A stretch of DNA of 64,000 nt from an uncultured Actinomycetes bacterium (GTDB lineage Bacteria > Actinomycetota > Thermoleophilia > Solirubrobacterales > Solirubrobacteraceae): assembly GCA_937888775.1 (NCBI GenBank), contig CALAQT010000068.1:22862-86861 (forward strand), in the 5' to 3' direction. Numbering within the stretch: position 1 is the first letter of the stretch; each line of letters begins with the position of its first letter. A program made the position numbers and the translations under genes. A model generated the notes under the pieces. That model saw nothing but the letters and a program-made list of their open reading frames with translations, was not told the DNA's origin and did not search any database. Below, in pieces: positions 8,353-16,955 of the stretch.

Positions 8353-9551
8353 TGGTTGCCTCGCCGCCTCGCGCGCAGCGCCGATTCCACCGCGTTGCTC
8401 CTCTTGCCGGGGTGCTTGCCGTGGGTGTCGTGGTCCGCGCCGTGCTCATCCCGATCACCCACGGTCCCGACTTCACGGTGTGGGATCTCGCCTCTCGCGC
8501 GACCCTGAGCGGGGTCAACGTGTACGCGCATCACCCCGCGTACACGGGCGGCCCGTACTCGTACTTCCCACTCTTCCTCTACATCGAGCTGCCCATGCAA
8601 TGGCTGGCGATCCACACCGGCCTGTCGTTCACCATCCTGGGCAAGCTGCCGATCGCCGGCGCTGACCTGCTGGCCACCCTGCTCATCGTGCATGAGCTGC
8701 GACGTCAGGGTTCGAGTCGACGCGTGCAGGCGGTCGCTGCAGGACTCTTCTTCCTCAACCCGCTGGTGCTCTACAACGGGGCGTTCTACGGCCGCTTCGA
8801 CAGCGTCTGTGTGGCCCTGCTGATGCTCGCTGTGACCACACATCGCGCCGGGCATCCTTTCAGCTGGCGCTTCTCCCTGGCATATGCGTCGTCGATAGCG
8901 GCCAAAACATTCCCGGTTTTTCTTCTGCCCTGGGTGGTCCGGCGCGGGCGAACCGGGGCGGTGCGCGTGGTGTTGACAGCGGGCGTAGTCCTGTTTGTTC
9001 TCGCGGCCCCATACATCATCACCAGCCCGGGCGCCTTTGTGACCGACATCCTGTACAGCGCCGACAAGCTGCCCGGGGGGCTGTCATGGCAGGTCGTGCT
9101 GCATGGCCTGCCCGCAGCGGTGCAGGTCGACATCGGAGACGTCATGCTCGGCGTCTTCGTGCTTGCCGCAATCGCGGTCGCGTTCGTCGAGGAGTTCAGC
9201 CTTGCTGCGGCGGCAACCATGCTGCTGTTCCTGGTCCTCAGCAAGCAGGTCATCGAGCAGTACCTGATCTGGCCACTCCCCTTCCTGGTGCTGCTCGCGG
9301 CCGGCCGGGGTTCACGCTCCGCATGGCTGCTGATCGCCGAGCTGACAATGGCGGGCATGCTCGTCAACGCGTACTTCCACCCATTCGGGTTGCAGCCCGC
9401 GGTGATCAACGTTGGGTTCGCCGCCGCCGTGTTGGCCACGCTGGCACGCATGATCTTCAGCGAGCGCGCCCGCAGCGCAGCCGCGGTGGCGCGAGGTGCC
9501 CAACCGGTGGCGGCGGTTGCGGCCAGCCTCGCTGTCGGTTCGGGGCCATAG
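8352..9551 (+). CDS. Membrane mannosyltransferase-like, GT87/DUF2029 type
   Basis: A 399-residue polytopic protein. After helix 1 the loop GPDFTVWDLASRATLSGVNVYAHH, with the aspartate typical of GT-C enzymes, is followed by PYSYFPLFLYIELP and a segment NPLVLYNGAFYGRFDSVCVAL. This pattern is common in DUF2029/GT87 polyprenol-phosphate-mannose transferases. It is coupled to the preceding GT39-like gene by an ATGA overlap, suggesting a two-gene cell-envelope glycan operon. The acceptor cannot be told from sequence. The gene ends 17 bases before copy 3 of the 34-bp repeat. Confidence 0.75.
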   Translation: MVASPPRAQRRFHRVAPLAGVLAVGVVVRAVLIPITHGPDFTVWDLASRATLSGVNVYAHHPAYTGGPYSYFPLFLYIELPMQWLAIHTGLSFTILGKLPIAGADLLATLLIVHELRRQGSSRRVQAVAAGLFFLNPLVLYNGAFYGRFDSVCVALLMLAVTTHRAGHPFSWRFSLAYASSIAAKTFPVFLLPWVVRRGRTGAVRVVLTAGVVLFVLAAPYIITSPGAFVTDILYSADKLPGGLSWQVVLHGLPAAVQVDIGDVMLGVFVLAAIAVAFVEEFSLAAAATMLLFLVLSKQVIEQYLIWPLPFLVLLAAGRGSRSAWLLIAELTMAGMLVNAYFHPFGLQPAVINVGFAAAVLATLARMIFSERARSAAAVARGAQPVAAVAASLAVGSGP

Positions 9552-9568
9552 CGTGGACGTTGCCATCG

Positions 9569-9602
9569 GGTTGCATCCGTTTTCCCGCAAGAAACGTAAT
9601 GC
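9569..9602 (+). repeat. 34-bp dispersed repeat, copy 3
   Basis: One mismatch (g for c at the 19th base) to copies 1 and 2. It sits between the GT87-like gene and tRNA-Gly fragment B. Confidence 0.8.
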
Positions 9603-9649
9603 TGCCTTAGCGCGCCAAGGCACGGCCCGGTTCGGACACCGACCCGAAC

Positions 9650-9697
9650 GGAGCGGGAGACGAGGCTCGAACTCGCGACCCTTACCTTGGCAAGGTA
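9650..9697 (-). repeat. tRNA-Gly 3'-half fragment B, diverged
   Basis: Forty-eight bases align with the intact tRNA-Gly 3' half with five differences, all in the T arm. Four of them form two compensating base-pair changes in the T stem, so the arm still folds. As in fragment A, the tRNA match ends at the anticodon stem and is followed by the ttctaattctgtattcggga element sequence. Confidence 0.7.
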
Positions 9698-9754
9698 GCT
9701 TTCTAATTCTGTATTCGGGAGAAGGCGAAAATGGCCTCAGGGCGACTACTTACA

Positions 9755-9817
9755 CCCAATTTCCACGCGGATCACACGGGGATCCACGCCGACCACAGGG
9801 GCGTCAACGCTGATTAC
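9755..9817 (-). repeat. Three 21-bp tandem units next to tRNA fragment B
   Basis: Units at 9755-9775, 9776-9796 and 9797-9817 correspond to those beside fragment A (2531-2593), with roughly 75-80 percent identity by eye. The first unit is the most degenerate. Confidence 0.5.
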
Positions 9818-9947
9818 AAAGCGCGGCAATCGTGAGGGAAGGCGGTAGCCGCTTCGAATCGTCTCTCCCCAGCTTCCCCGAACGTTTGGTAGACGCGTGT
9901 TGAACCTCCGATTTCGGTCGGTCCAGTCGGGTCGGCAACGGCACGGC

Positions 9948-12158
9948 TTACGCGCGCCCTGGAGCTTCCCGCGTAACGAGAGGTGCGTTAGGCGCAGTTG
10001 CGGCTGGCGCGACCTGGGAGACGGGGACTGTGGCGCGAAGCGTCGTCCCAACGCCGGGCGTCGATTCGATCTGTAACGTCCCCCCGAGCGCGTCCAGCCG
10101 GTCTTCCATGTTGGTCAACCCAGCGCCCCGCACAACTGCGGTCACGTCGAACCCGCGTCCATCATCGGTCACCTCGACAAGCAACTGCTTCTCATCCGTG
10201 CGCAGCCGCACCGTGACTGCTGAGGCCACCGCGTACTTCTGCACGTTCTGCAGTGCCTCCAGCGTGCAGAAGTACAGGGCTGCCTCGGTCTCTTGCGGAT
10301 AGCGTCCGACGCCGTCGGCGTCGACGTGCACCGGGAGCGTTGCCTTCCCTGCCTGCGACGTCAGTGCTGCGGCGAGGCCCTTCTCGGCAAGCAGAGGTGG
10401 ATAGATGCCGCGGGCGAGGTCGCGCAGCGTTTCCAGCGCTTCATCGGCGTCGTGCTTGAGCGCGACGATGGTCGCCTTGGCTTTCTCCGGATCCCTCGTC
10501 GCCAGCATCTCCACGAGCCCCAGCTTCACCTTGATGGCGACCAGGTGCTGCTGAGCGCCGTCATGGAGGTTGCGTTCCAGCTTGCGTCGCTCGTCGTCCT
10601 GGGCGGCGACGAGCCGTTGCCGGGATGCGCGCAGGTCGTCCAGACGGGCCTGTAGGTCGGCGGTGAGTCCCACGTTCTTGAGCACCAATCCCGCCTGGTG
10701 GGCGAGGTCGTCCATCAGCTTAACCTCGATCGGGGTGAGCGTCTCACCGCGGCGCTTGGTGACCGTTAGGGCACCGAGCAGCTCACCCTGATGGCGGACC
10801 TCCACGGTGTGATCCGTCTGTGGAATTGCCGGCGGCTTCGCGCCGCCAAGCTGGATCGGCGCGGCCACCGGCGACTCGAGCGGGAACGCTGCTGCACGTC
10901 GCAGCGATCCCCCGCTGCCCAGCCAGACCTCGGCGAGGTCGGCCGCGGTCCCTTCCGCCAGGACGCGCGCCATGCGCGGCAGCACCTCGTCGCTGGCATA
11001 CGACTCGGCGACGCGTTCGGAGAACTGGGACAGCACCTCATAGGGAGTGGCACGCTTCCCGTACACGAGATGGTTGGCAAACTTCTGCAGGCGTTCCCGA
11101 AGTGGCTGGAACCCGAGCGCGACGATCGCTGTAGCCAGGATCGACAGCCCCAGGTTGGGCTTGCCGCCACTGCCGACCAACGTGCCGATGCCGACCGCGA
11201 TGCCGACGTATACCGCGGTGATGAAGGCCGCCAGCGAGCCATACACCAGGGTGCGGCTGATGACGACGTCGATGTCATAGAGGCGGTATTTCAGGACGGC
11301 TACGCCCGCGCCGAACGGCACCGCCAGGATCCCAATGATTGACACGTCCTGCAGCCATACGACACTACCGGAGGTCACCTGGCCGGCCAGGCGGCTGGCA
11401 CCAAACGCCACTGCGTACAGCGCCATGGCGTACATTACGATCCGGATCTGGTGCCGCTCTTCGGTTTGACCACGGCGGTACCGGAGAACGAGCGAAATCA
11501 CCGCGAGCATCGCCAGCAACGGCAGCAAGAGCAGTACGCCGCTGACGACGTCGACGGCGGCGAAGAGAATGCCTTGTGGGCGCAGCGGGTTGACGGCGCC
11601 AGGGACGTTGAAGTCGCGAGGATCCGTGTCCATTGTGCCGGCGACATAGGCGAGGGTGAGGGTGAACGCCGCGACCCAAGCAACCCAGCGCCAGCGGCGC
11701 GAGAGCAAATTACCTGTTGGGAAGAGCAACCCTACGAAGATGGCAACCAGCCCGATGGCAGGGATCCATATGTTGTTCTCGAGCGCAAGGACTAGATCTC
11801 GACCGGGAAGCCCGAGGATGTCCGCAGATCCGGCGTAGAGCTTCATCAGGTTATCGAGCAGGAAGATCAGCCCTCCGGTACCAAGGAGCCAGCCGATGGG
11901 GTTGTCGGGCCGTCGCCAAGCGATGAATGCTCCAAGACCAGCGAGCCCTACGAATGCCACGCCGCTCAGCACCACGATGCCGGCTGAGGTCCCGCCGTAG
12001 CCCTGGCCCACTTGATGGCCGCCGTTCAGCCGTAGCAACAGCTGGGCGGCGAGGAGGATGGCTGCCATGACCGCCATCGCCGCGGCGGCGAAGCGTAGCT
12101 GGGTTCCGCTTCGCTGCTGACCTGCCGCCATCGAGTTATTCATCTTCGTGCTGGCCAT
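9948..12158 (-). CDS. NarL-type sensor histidine kinase with 7TM-like and GAF regions
   Basis: A 736-residue kinase. The N-terminal about 340 residues hold some nine hydrophobic helices. A GAF-like domain follows (about 385-510), then a HisKA_3 dimerisation domain (about 525-600) with phospho-acceptor His in DDERRKLERNLHDGAQQHL. The HATPase domain has N-box LEALQNVQKYA and G-box DDGRGFD. This is the layout of LiaS/DegS/NarX-class kinases, which partner a NarL/FixJ response regulator. No response regulator lies next to it, so it is an orphan here. It is transcribed away from the permease pseudogene across a 212-bp gap. Confidence 0.88.
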   Translation of the reverse strand: MASTKMNNSMAAGQQRSGTQLRFAAAAMAVMAAILLAAQLLLRLNGGHQVGQGYGGTSAGIVVLSGVAFVGLAGLGAFIAWRRPDNPIGWLLGTGGLIFLLDNLMKLYAGSADILGLPGRDLVLALENNIWIPAIGLVAIFVGLLFPTGNLLSRRWRWVAWVAAFTLTLAYVAGTMDTDPRDFNVPGAVNPLRPQGILFAAVDVVSGVLLLLPLLAMLAVISLVLRYRRGQTEERHQIRIVMYAMALYAVAFGASRLAGQVTSGSVVWLQDVSIIGILAVPFGAGVAVLKYRLYDIDVVISRTLVYGSLAAFITAVYVGIAVGIGTLVGSGGKPNLGLSILATAIVALGFQPLRERLQKFANHLVYGKRATPYEVLSQFSERVAESYASDEVLPRMARVLAEGTAADLAEVWLGSGGSLRRAAAFPLESPVAAPIQLGGAKPPAIPQTDHTVEVRHQGELLGALTVTKRRGETLTPIEVKLMDDLAHQAGLVLKNVGLTADLQARLDDLRASRQRLVAAQDDERRKLERNLHDGAQQHLVAIKVKLGLVEMLATRDPEKAKATIVALKHDADEALETLRDLARGIYPPLLAEKGLAAALTSQAGKATLPVHVDADGVGRYPQETEAALYFCTLEALQNVQKYAVASAVTVRLRTDEKQLLVEVTDDGRGFDVTAVVRGAGLTNMEDRLDALGGTLQIESTPGVGTTLRATVPVSQVAPAATAPNAPLVTREAPGRA

Positions 12159-12370
12159 TCCAGGCGAGCCGACGTCTCCGCAGGCCCGAGCGTGCTGTCA
12201 TGAACGGCATGATATGGAGGGTCTGACCGGCTGTCGATGGTGCAGCCGCCCCGTTGGGGCGGGTGCTGGCACTCATTATCGTGTGGGCATGGACGAAAGT
12301 GCCTCGACCTCTCGGAACCGCGAATCTACAGGATCCAAACGCGACTTTCCGCCACGTTACAAACCCTTTG
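12159..12370. other. Divergent intergenic region
   Basis: Separates the histidine kinase (minus) from the ABC permease remnant (plus) and probably holds both promoters. No clear operator or hairpin is recognised. Confidence 0.3.
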
Positions 12371-13484
12371 ATGATGAGCCGCAAGGGGCTCGCCAGCTAC
12401 CTCGAGTTCCACCGCCGCTCGGTGGCCATCTGGGGTGCGCTGGCACTTCTCCTCGCGGTCAGCGCGGTGGTCGCGCCGACGAGCGTCAGCGGCTCGTCGC
12501 TGTCGGACATCGCGCCGTTCGCGGCGGTGCTTGCGCTGGTCGCACTCGGCCAGGTCTTGGTGGTGATGACCGGCGGCATCGACCTGTCGGTCCCGGCCGT
12601 GGTCACGTTGGTGGGCACGCTGATCGTCGGCATCTCGCAGGGCTCCGATACCGCGGCCGTGCAGGCGATCGTGGTGGCGTTGGTGGTGGCCACGGCGGTC
12701 GGCCTCGTCAACGGCGGCCTGGTGGTGGTGGTGCTGGGACTGAACCCCCTGGTGGTGACCCTCGCCGTCGGCAGCATCGTCTCGGGCGTGACCCTCTGGT
12801 ATCGCGAGGGAGTGGCGCAGGAGGCCAGCGTCCCCGGCGCCGTCGCCAACTTCGGCACGCACCGCTTTCTCGGCCTCAACGTTCTGGTCTGGCTGGCGCT
12901 GCTGTTGGGGATCGTCCTCACCGTGGTGGTCACGCGCACGGCCACCGGGCGCCGGTTCCAGGCAGCCGGCACCAATCCACGTGCCGCGTGGATCGCCGGC
13001 GTTCCGGTCACGCGCTACACGATCGTCGCGTACGCCTCGGCCGGGCTCATCTACGGACTCGCCGACGCCCTGCTGGCGGCCTTTCTGCGCAACCCGAACC
13101 TGGACGTGGGCACGCCGTACCTGCTGGCTCCGATCGCCGCGGTGGTCCTGGGAGGAGCCGCGCTCAGCGGAGGCATCGCGAGCATCCCAGCGACCATCGC
13201 GAGTTCGCGTTAACAGGCATAGCCGCCGCGGTGCTCGGGGGGCCAGCCTCTTCGGTGGCCGGGGTTCGTTCATCGGCGCGATCGTCGGCGCGCTGCTGTT
13301 CTCGCTGATCGTCAACATCATCCCCCTGCTCGGCTGGAGCTCCGCGATCGGCCTGATCGCCTCGGGCGTCTTCACGTTGCTGGCGGTGATTCTGTACTCC
13401 GGGCAGCGTCTCTGGACCGGTCTCGCCGCGGCTCTGCGGTCAGGCGGAGGGGGGCGCTTCCGACAACGCCGGGGAGCTGCCTGA
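12371..13484 (+). pseudogene. Sugar ABC transporter permease (RbsC-like), broken or fused
   Basis: ATG 12371 begins a 280-residue frame with the BPD_transp_2 permease pattern: GQVLVVMTGGIDLSVPAVV near residue 60 and repeated hydrophobic helices, ending ...IAAVVLGGAALSGGIAS before a TAA at 13211. After the stop, the same motif recurs (about 13220-13250, IAAAVLGG then ASLFGGRGSFIGAIVGALL), and the typical permease C-terminus continues in another frame to 13484. This looks like two paralogous permease genes joined at their shared motif, or an internal duplication with a one-base loss. No cognate ATPase or binding protein is nearby, so it is probably non-functional. Confidence 0.7.
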
Positions 13485-13732
13485 GGCGACCTCGGACGCT
13501 GCCTGGATGCCCGCGAGGGTCAATGGAGGTGCAATGAAGGCGTCGGCGCCCGGGGCGAGCTAGCCCGCCTGGTCCGCGGCCTCGTAGGTTGGGCCATCTG
13601 GAGCCTGGGCTGGCGGGCGGGTTCTCCGTCTACCGAGGTCTCGATGTCGCGGGCGGCGACGCTGCGTCGTATCCTCGTCCGGACCGCACGCATCCCGGCG
13701 GCGGCCTGCCCGGAGGCGAAGGAGACCGGCAC

Positions 13733-14227
13733 ATGACCGTCGACACCGAGCGCATCGACGCCGAGCGCGAGCGCATCCGGAGTGCCCACCTGCGCGAGCG
13801 TGGCCGCCGCCCCGCCACCACAGCCCGCGGCGTCCACCACGTCGCCCTGCTCTCATCGGACGTCGAGCGGACCATCCGCTTCTACCAGGATCTGCTCGGC
13901 TTCCCCTTGATCGAGCTCTTCGAGAACCGTGACTACCGGGGCTCCAACCATTTCTTCTTCGACATCGGCAACGGCAATACCATCGCCTTCTTCGACTTCC
14001 CCGACCTCGGACTCGGTGCCTACGCCGAGGTCCTCGGTGGGCTCCACCACCTCGCCATCTCGGTGACGCCTGAGCAGTGGGAGAAGGCCAAGGCCCGACT
14101 CGACGCCGCCGGGGTTGAGTACAAGGTAGAGAGCCGGGTCTCGATGTACTTCCGCGACCCCGACGGGGTCCGGCTCGAGTTGATCGCCGACCCGCTCGGG
14201 GAGATGTACGGGTCGACGCTCATCTGA
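13733..14227 (+). CDS. VOC-superfamily (glyoxalase-like) protein
   Basis: A 164-residue protein with one vicinal-oxygen-chelate module pair: GVHHVALLSSDVERTIRFYQDLLGF at about 34-58 and GGLHHLAISV to YFRDPDGVRLELIAD at about 103-155. His and Glu metal-ligand positions are present (HHVAL, HHLAI, LELI). Members are metal-dependent lyases, dioxygenases or resistance proteins; the substrate is unknown. ATG 13733 follows a GGCGAAGGAGA ribosome site. A charged 30-residue N-terminal extension precedes the domain. The gene is monocistronic. Confidence 0.85.
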   Translation: MTVDTERIDAERERIRSAHLRERGRRPATTARGVHHVALLSSDVERTIRFYQDLLGFPLIELFENRDYRGSNHFFFDIGNGNTIAFFDFPDLGLGAYAEVLGGLHHLAISVTPEQWEKAKARLDAAGVEYKVESRVSMYFRDPDGVRLELIADPLGEMYGSTLI

Positions 14228-14552
14228 GCGCATGCCAACCTCGGCGGCATGGCCCTCCCATCGTCCATATCGGCCCGGGGGCGGGGCAGCCAACCACATC
14301 GCAACCTTGGGTGGCCTCGCAGAGGCGATGTGGCCTGACCAGCGAGGCTGATGCGGATACAAGGATGGGCCTCTCCCGGTGACGATGCATCCACGCCGCG
14401 GTCAGCGGTTGGTCGGTCTCGGAAGGAGCACTCAGGCGGCGACCCCGGTCGCGTCGTTCGTCAAGCGCATGGCGGCCGACACTGGGCGCCCCGACCATTC
14501 CCACCGCACCGTGGCGAGTGCGGCGGTCTCCACGACGTGGCCGGCGGCCCGG
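14228..14552. other. Intergenic, nothing recognised
   Basis: About 325 bases between convergent genes. The small frames lack family features. Confidence 0.3.
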
Positions 14553-15146
14553 CTACTTGGTGTAGTTGGAGGTGGACGGGTACGGTGTCGTCTCGACCAG
14601 CGTGAGGGTGGACCCAGAGCACGAATAGGTGCCGGATCCGGGCGCGGGATCGGGCGGCGCCGTGGAGTTCGGCTCGTGGACGCCGTCAAGCACGTAGTTG
14701 GTAAACGTGAATTGGCCTGACCCCCCACTGTCTACCCACTGTCCCGCCATCGCGTGGAAAGTGAACTGTTCGGTGCCCCGGAGAACAAAGCTCAACGTGT
14801 GACCGCCCCCGGACCCGGAGTACGGGGCGGCGCTGGAAGGGTCGTCGGTTTCGTTGCCCGCGGCGGTCAGCGTGAACACGAAACCGGCTGCACCGGAGAT
14901 CGTGATGGTGGCACCTGGAACCGTGCTTGTGTCGACATAGCTACGTGTTGTCCCCGTCCAGCGCCCGACCACGCACGGATCGCCGATGGCGAGCAGAGTT
15001 GCGGTAGGAGTCGCTGTCGCACTGGGAGCCACGGTGGACGTCGGCCTCGCAGTCGACGGAGTCGGTGAACTCCCGCTTCCGCACGCGGTCGCGAAGAGCG
15101 ACAGGGAAACGATCCCGCAGCGTAGGAATCTTGTTGGTATCGGCAT
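14553..15146 (-). CDS. Secreted lipoprotein, unknown function
   Basis: 197 residues. A type II signal peptide has the lipobox LFATAC with Cys22, then a Ser/Thr/Pro linker to about residue 50. The mature domain has a GRWTGTTRSYVD start, Gly/Ser-rich beta strands and two Cys residues late (YSCSG). It resembles the many small Ser/Thr-rich surface lipoproteins of high-GC soil bacteria. The family is not identified. The only neighbour within 500 bases is tRNA-Gly. Confidence 0.75.
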   Translation of the reverse strand: MPIPTRFLRCGIVSLSLFATACGSGSSPTPSTARPTSTVAPSATATPTATLLAIGDPCVVGRWTGTTRSYVDTSTVPGATITISGAAGFVFTLTAAGNETDDPSSAAPYSGSGGGHTLSFVLRGTEQFTFHAMAGQWVDSGGSGQFTFTNYVLDGVHEPNSTAPPDPAPGSGTYSCSGSTLTLVETTPYPSTSNYTK

Positions 15147-15243
15147 TCCTTCGCAACCTCAATTACGCTTCCCGTACCGGAGCGTAGCCTACGCGCCCCA
15201 TCGCCAGCTTGGTGGCGAGATCAGCCGACGGCGGTGCCGACAA

Positions 15244-15516
15244 CTACGACACCGGTCCCGTAGGTGAGCAGGAATAGCGCGCTGAGCACGAATAGTGCGC
15301 AGGTTCCCCGGGGGTGGGTTGGCGAAGCTGGAGAAGGAGGGATGTCCCATCGTGGCCGCGCCGCGGTATGACACGGTGACCGGCAACTCGCGCATGCAGC
15401 GCCTCGGCGATGGCGTGAAGGTCACCCTGAGGCAGCATCGCAAGCAGCCCTGCCACGCGGCGTTCATCACTAGCCGAGGCGAGGTGGCGTATGTCTGCAC
15501 CGACCGCGGCCGCCAC
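15244..15516 (-). CDS. Possible small ORF or gene remnant
   Basis: A GTG at 15516 opens a 90-residue frame whose first 70 residues look protein-like (DERRVAGLLAMLPQGDLHAIAEAL, RRGHDGTSLLLQL), with a cysteine-bearing, irregular tail. It lies just downstream of the 3' end of tRNA-Gly, the usual position of integrated-element debris. No family can be named with confidence. Confidence 0.3.
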   Translation of the reverse strand: MAAAVGADIRHLASASDERRVAGLLAMLPQGDLHAIAEALHARVAGHRVIPRRGHDGTSLLLQLRQPTPGEPAHYSCSARYSCSPTGPVS

Positions 15517-15559
15517 GCCGGCGAGGCCGGCAGTGGCGTCCTCGACCTCAAGGCCGTGG

Positions 15560-15631
15560 AGCGGGAGAAGGGGTTCGAACCCTCGACCCTTACCTTGGCA
15601 AGGTAATGCTCTACCACTGAGCTACTCCCGC
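15560..15631 (-). tRNA. tRNA-Gly (anticodon GCC)
   Basis: A full cloverleaf on the minus strand: acceptor GCGGGAG/CTCCCGC, D arm GCTCAGTGGTAGAGC, anticodon stem-loop TTACC-TTGCCAA-GGTAA, T arm GAGGG-TTCGAAC-CCCTT, discriminator T, CCA not encoded. It is the intact member of the series whose 3' halves recur at 2414-2463 and 9650-9697. Confidence 0.95.
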
Positions 15632-15671
15632 TCGCGGCGGCGAGTATATCGCAGGCCTCGCGAGGCCCCAG

Positions 15672-16460
15672 TCAGTGCCCGGTGAACTCAGTCGCGCGCT
15701 TGCTCATGAACGCCATCACGCCCTCGCCGAAGTCGCTGGTCTGCGCTGCGGCCGCCTGGGCATCCGCTTCGCGGGCCAGCTGGGTGTCGAGATCGCTGTC
15801 GTGCGAGAGGCTGAAGAGCTTCTTGATCATCCCCGCGGAGCGCGGGCCGCGGGCGAGGCGGCCGGCGAACTCCGCCGTACAGCGGGCGAGATCCTCGTCG
15901 GCCACCACGCGGTGCACCAGGCCCAGTCGCAGCGCCTCCGCGGAGTCGACGGTCTCGCCGAGCATGGCCAGCTCGAGCGCCTTCGCCGTGCCCACCAGGC
16001 GGGGGAGGAAGTAACTGCTGCCGGCGTCCGGCACCAGGCCGATGCGCACGAAGGCCTGGATGAAGGACGCCGACTCTCCGGCAATGCGGAAGTCAGCTGC
16101 CAGGGCCAGGGACATCCCCGCGCCGGCGGCAACCCCGTTGACCGACGCCACCACCGGCTTCTCCAGGTCGCGCATGGCGTGGATCATCGGGTGGTAGTGA
16201 TCGCGGAGATGGCCGCGAATATCGACGTCGGGGTTGTCCATGCCGGCGCGCAGGTCCTGCCCGGAGCAGAAGCCCCGTCCGGCGCCGGTGATGACCACGA
16301 CGCGGACGCTGTCATCGGTGGCGGCCTCGCGGCAGCCACCGGCGATGGCGTCGAGGACATCGTCGGTGAGGCCGTTGAGGACCTCGGGGCGGTTGAGCGT
16401 GAGGGTCAGGATCCCGGCCTCACGGGTACTCAAGACGACGGGCGCGGTGCTGATCGACAT
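15672..16460 (-). CDS. Enoyl-CoA hydratase/isomerase (crotonase), PaaG-like
   Basis: 262 residues, normal family length. The oxyanion-hole segments GRGFCSGQDL (about 63-72) and GVAAGAGMSLALAADFRIA (about 109-127) are present. VPDAGSSYFLPRLVG carries the Asp used by PaaG-type isomerases, in place of the paired Glu residues of classic hydratases. It probably acts on a CoA thioester in aromatic or fatty-acid breakdown. It is followed upstream on the same strand, after a 23-bp gap, by the DUF971 gene, so the two may be co-transcribed. Confidence 0.88.
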   Translation of the reverse strand: MSISTAPVVLSTREAGILTLTLNRPEVLNGLTDDVLDAIAGGCREAATDDSVRVVVITGAGRGFCSGQDLRAGMDNPDVDIRGHLRDHYHPMIHAMRDLEKPVVASVNGVAAGAGMSLALAADFRIAGESASFIQAFVRIGLVPDAGSSYFLPRLVGTAKALELAMLGETVDSAEALRLGLVHRVVADEDLARCTAEFAGRLARGPRSAGMIKKLFSLSHDSDLDTQLAREADAQAAAAQTSDFGEGVMAFMSKRATEFTGH

Positions 16461-16483
16461 GGGGGCACTCTACCGCTGCCGTT

Positions 16484-16807
16484 CTAGGGTTGGGCACCCA
16501 CCCGCTCGCCCAATTCGTGCAGCCGCTCGTACGTGTAGATGCCCGTGTTGTGGCCGTCATCCCACACCACGTTGAGCCCGTAGGAGCCGACCAGTGAGAT
16601 GTCGGCGAGGTCGTCCTCGCCGGGCTCCAGGCTGGGACGCACCGCGAACCGCCCCGCGCTGCCCATCTCGCCATGGCAGGCGGCGCACGGGCAGGCGCGG
16701 CGCAGCACGTCGAAAGGGATCCGATGCACGCCACCGTCGTCCCACTCGATCAGCAGGGCGCGGGTGGGCTCGTCGTAATCGAAGCGGAGGGGCCGCAGCG
16801 CGCTCAC
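16484..16807 (-). CDS. DUF971 / GBBH-like N-terminal domain protein
   Basis: 107 residues covering the whole DUF971 domain: LLIEWDDGGVHRIPFDVLR, Cys pair in CPCAACHGE, and GSYGLNVVWDDGHNTGIYTYERL. Stand-alone members occur near iron-sulphur and folate or quinone genes, and the fold is the N-terminal domain of gamma-butyrobetaine hydroxylase. The CxCxxC cluster suggests metal binding. Probably co-transcribed with the crotonase gene. Confidence 0.85.
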   Translation of the reverse strand: MSALRPLRFDYDEPTRALLIEWDDGGVHRIPFDVLRRACPCAACHGEMGSAGRFAVRPSLEPGEDDLADISLVGSYGLNVVWDDGHNTGIYTYERLHELGERVGAQP

Positions 16808-16955
16808 GCCGCCAGCATAGGGACGATGCCGGCACGGAGGTCAGCCAGTGGCTGTGGCTCCGCTGCGGGCCGAAAACGAGAGTTCTCTGAGAAGCCCGCG
16901 CCGCGGCCCCGTTTTCCACGTCCTCTCAGAAACGCTCTGCACACTCGGCAGCGAG

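Noticed and set aside
6894..9551. 885-codon ORF as one protein
   Set aside because: Only the part from 8352 has membrane-transferase sequence. The first 485 codons are out of frame with the GT39-like gene that overlaps them.
15295..15606. Plus-strand small ORF across the tRNA-Gly
   Set aside because: Its end runs into the tRNA gene and it has no family features.
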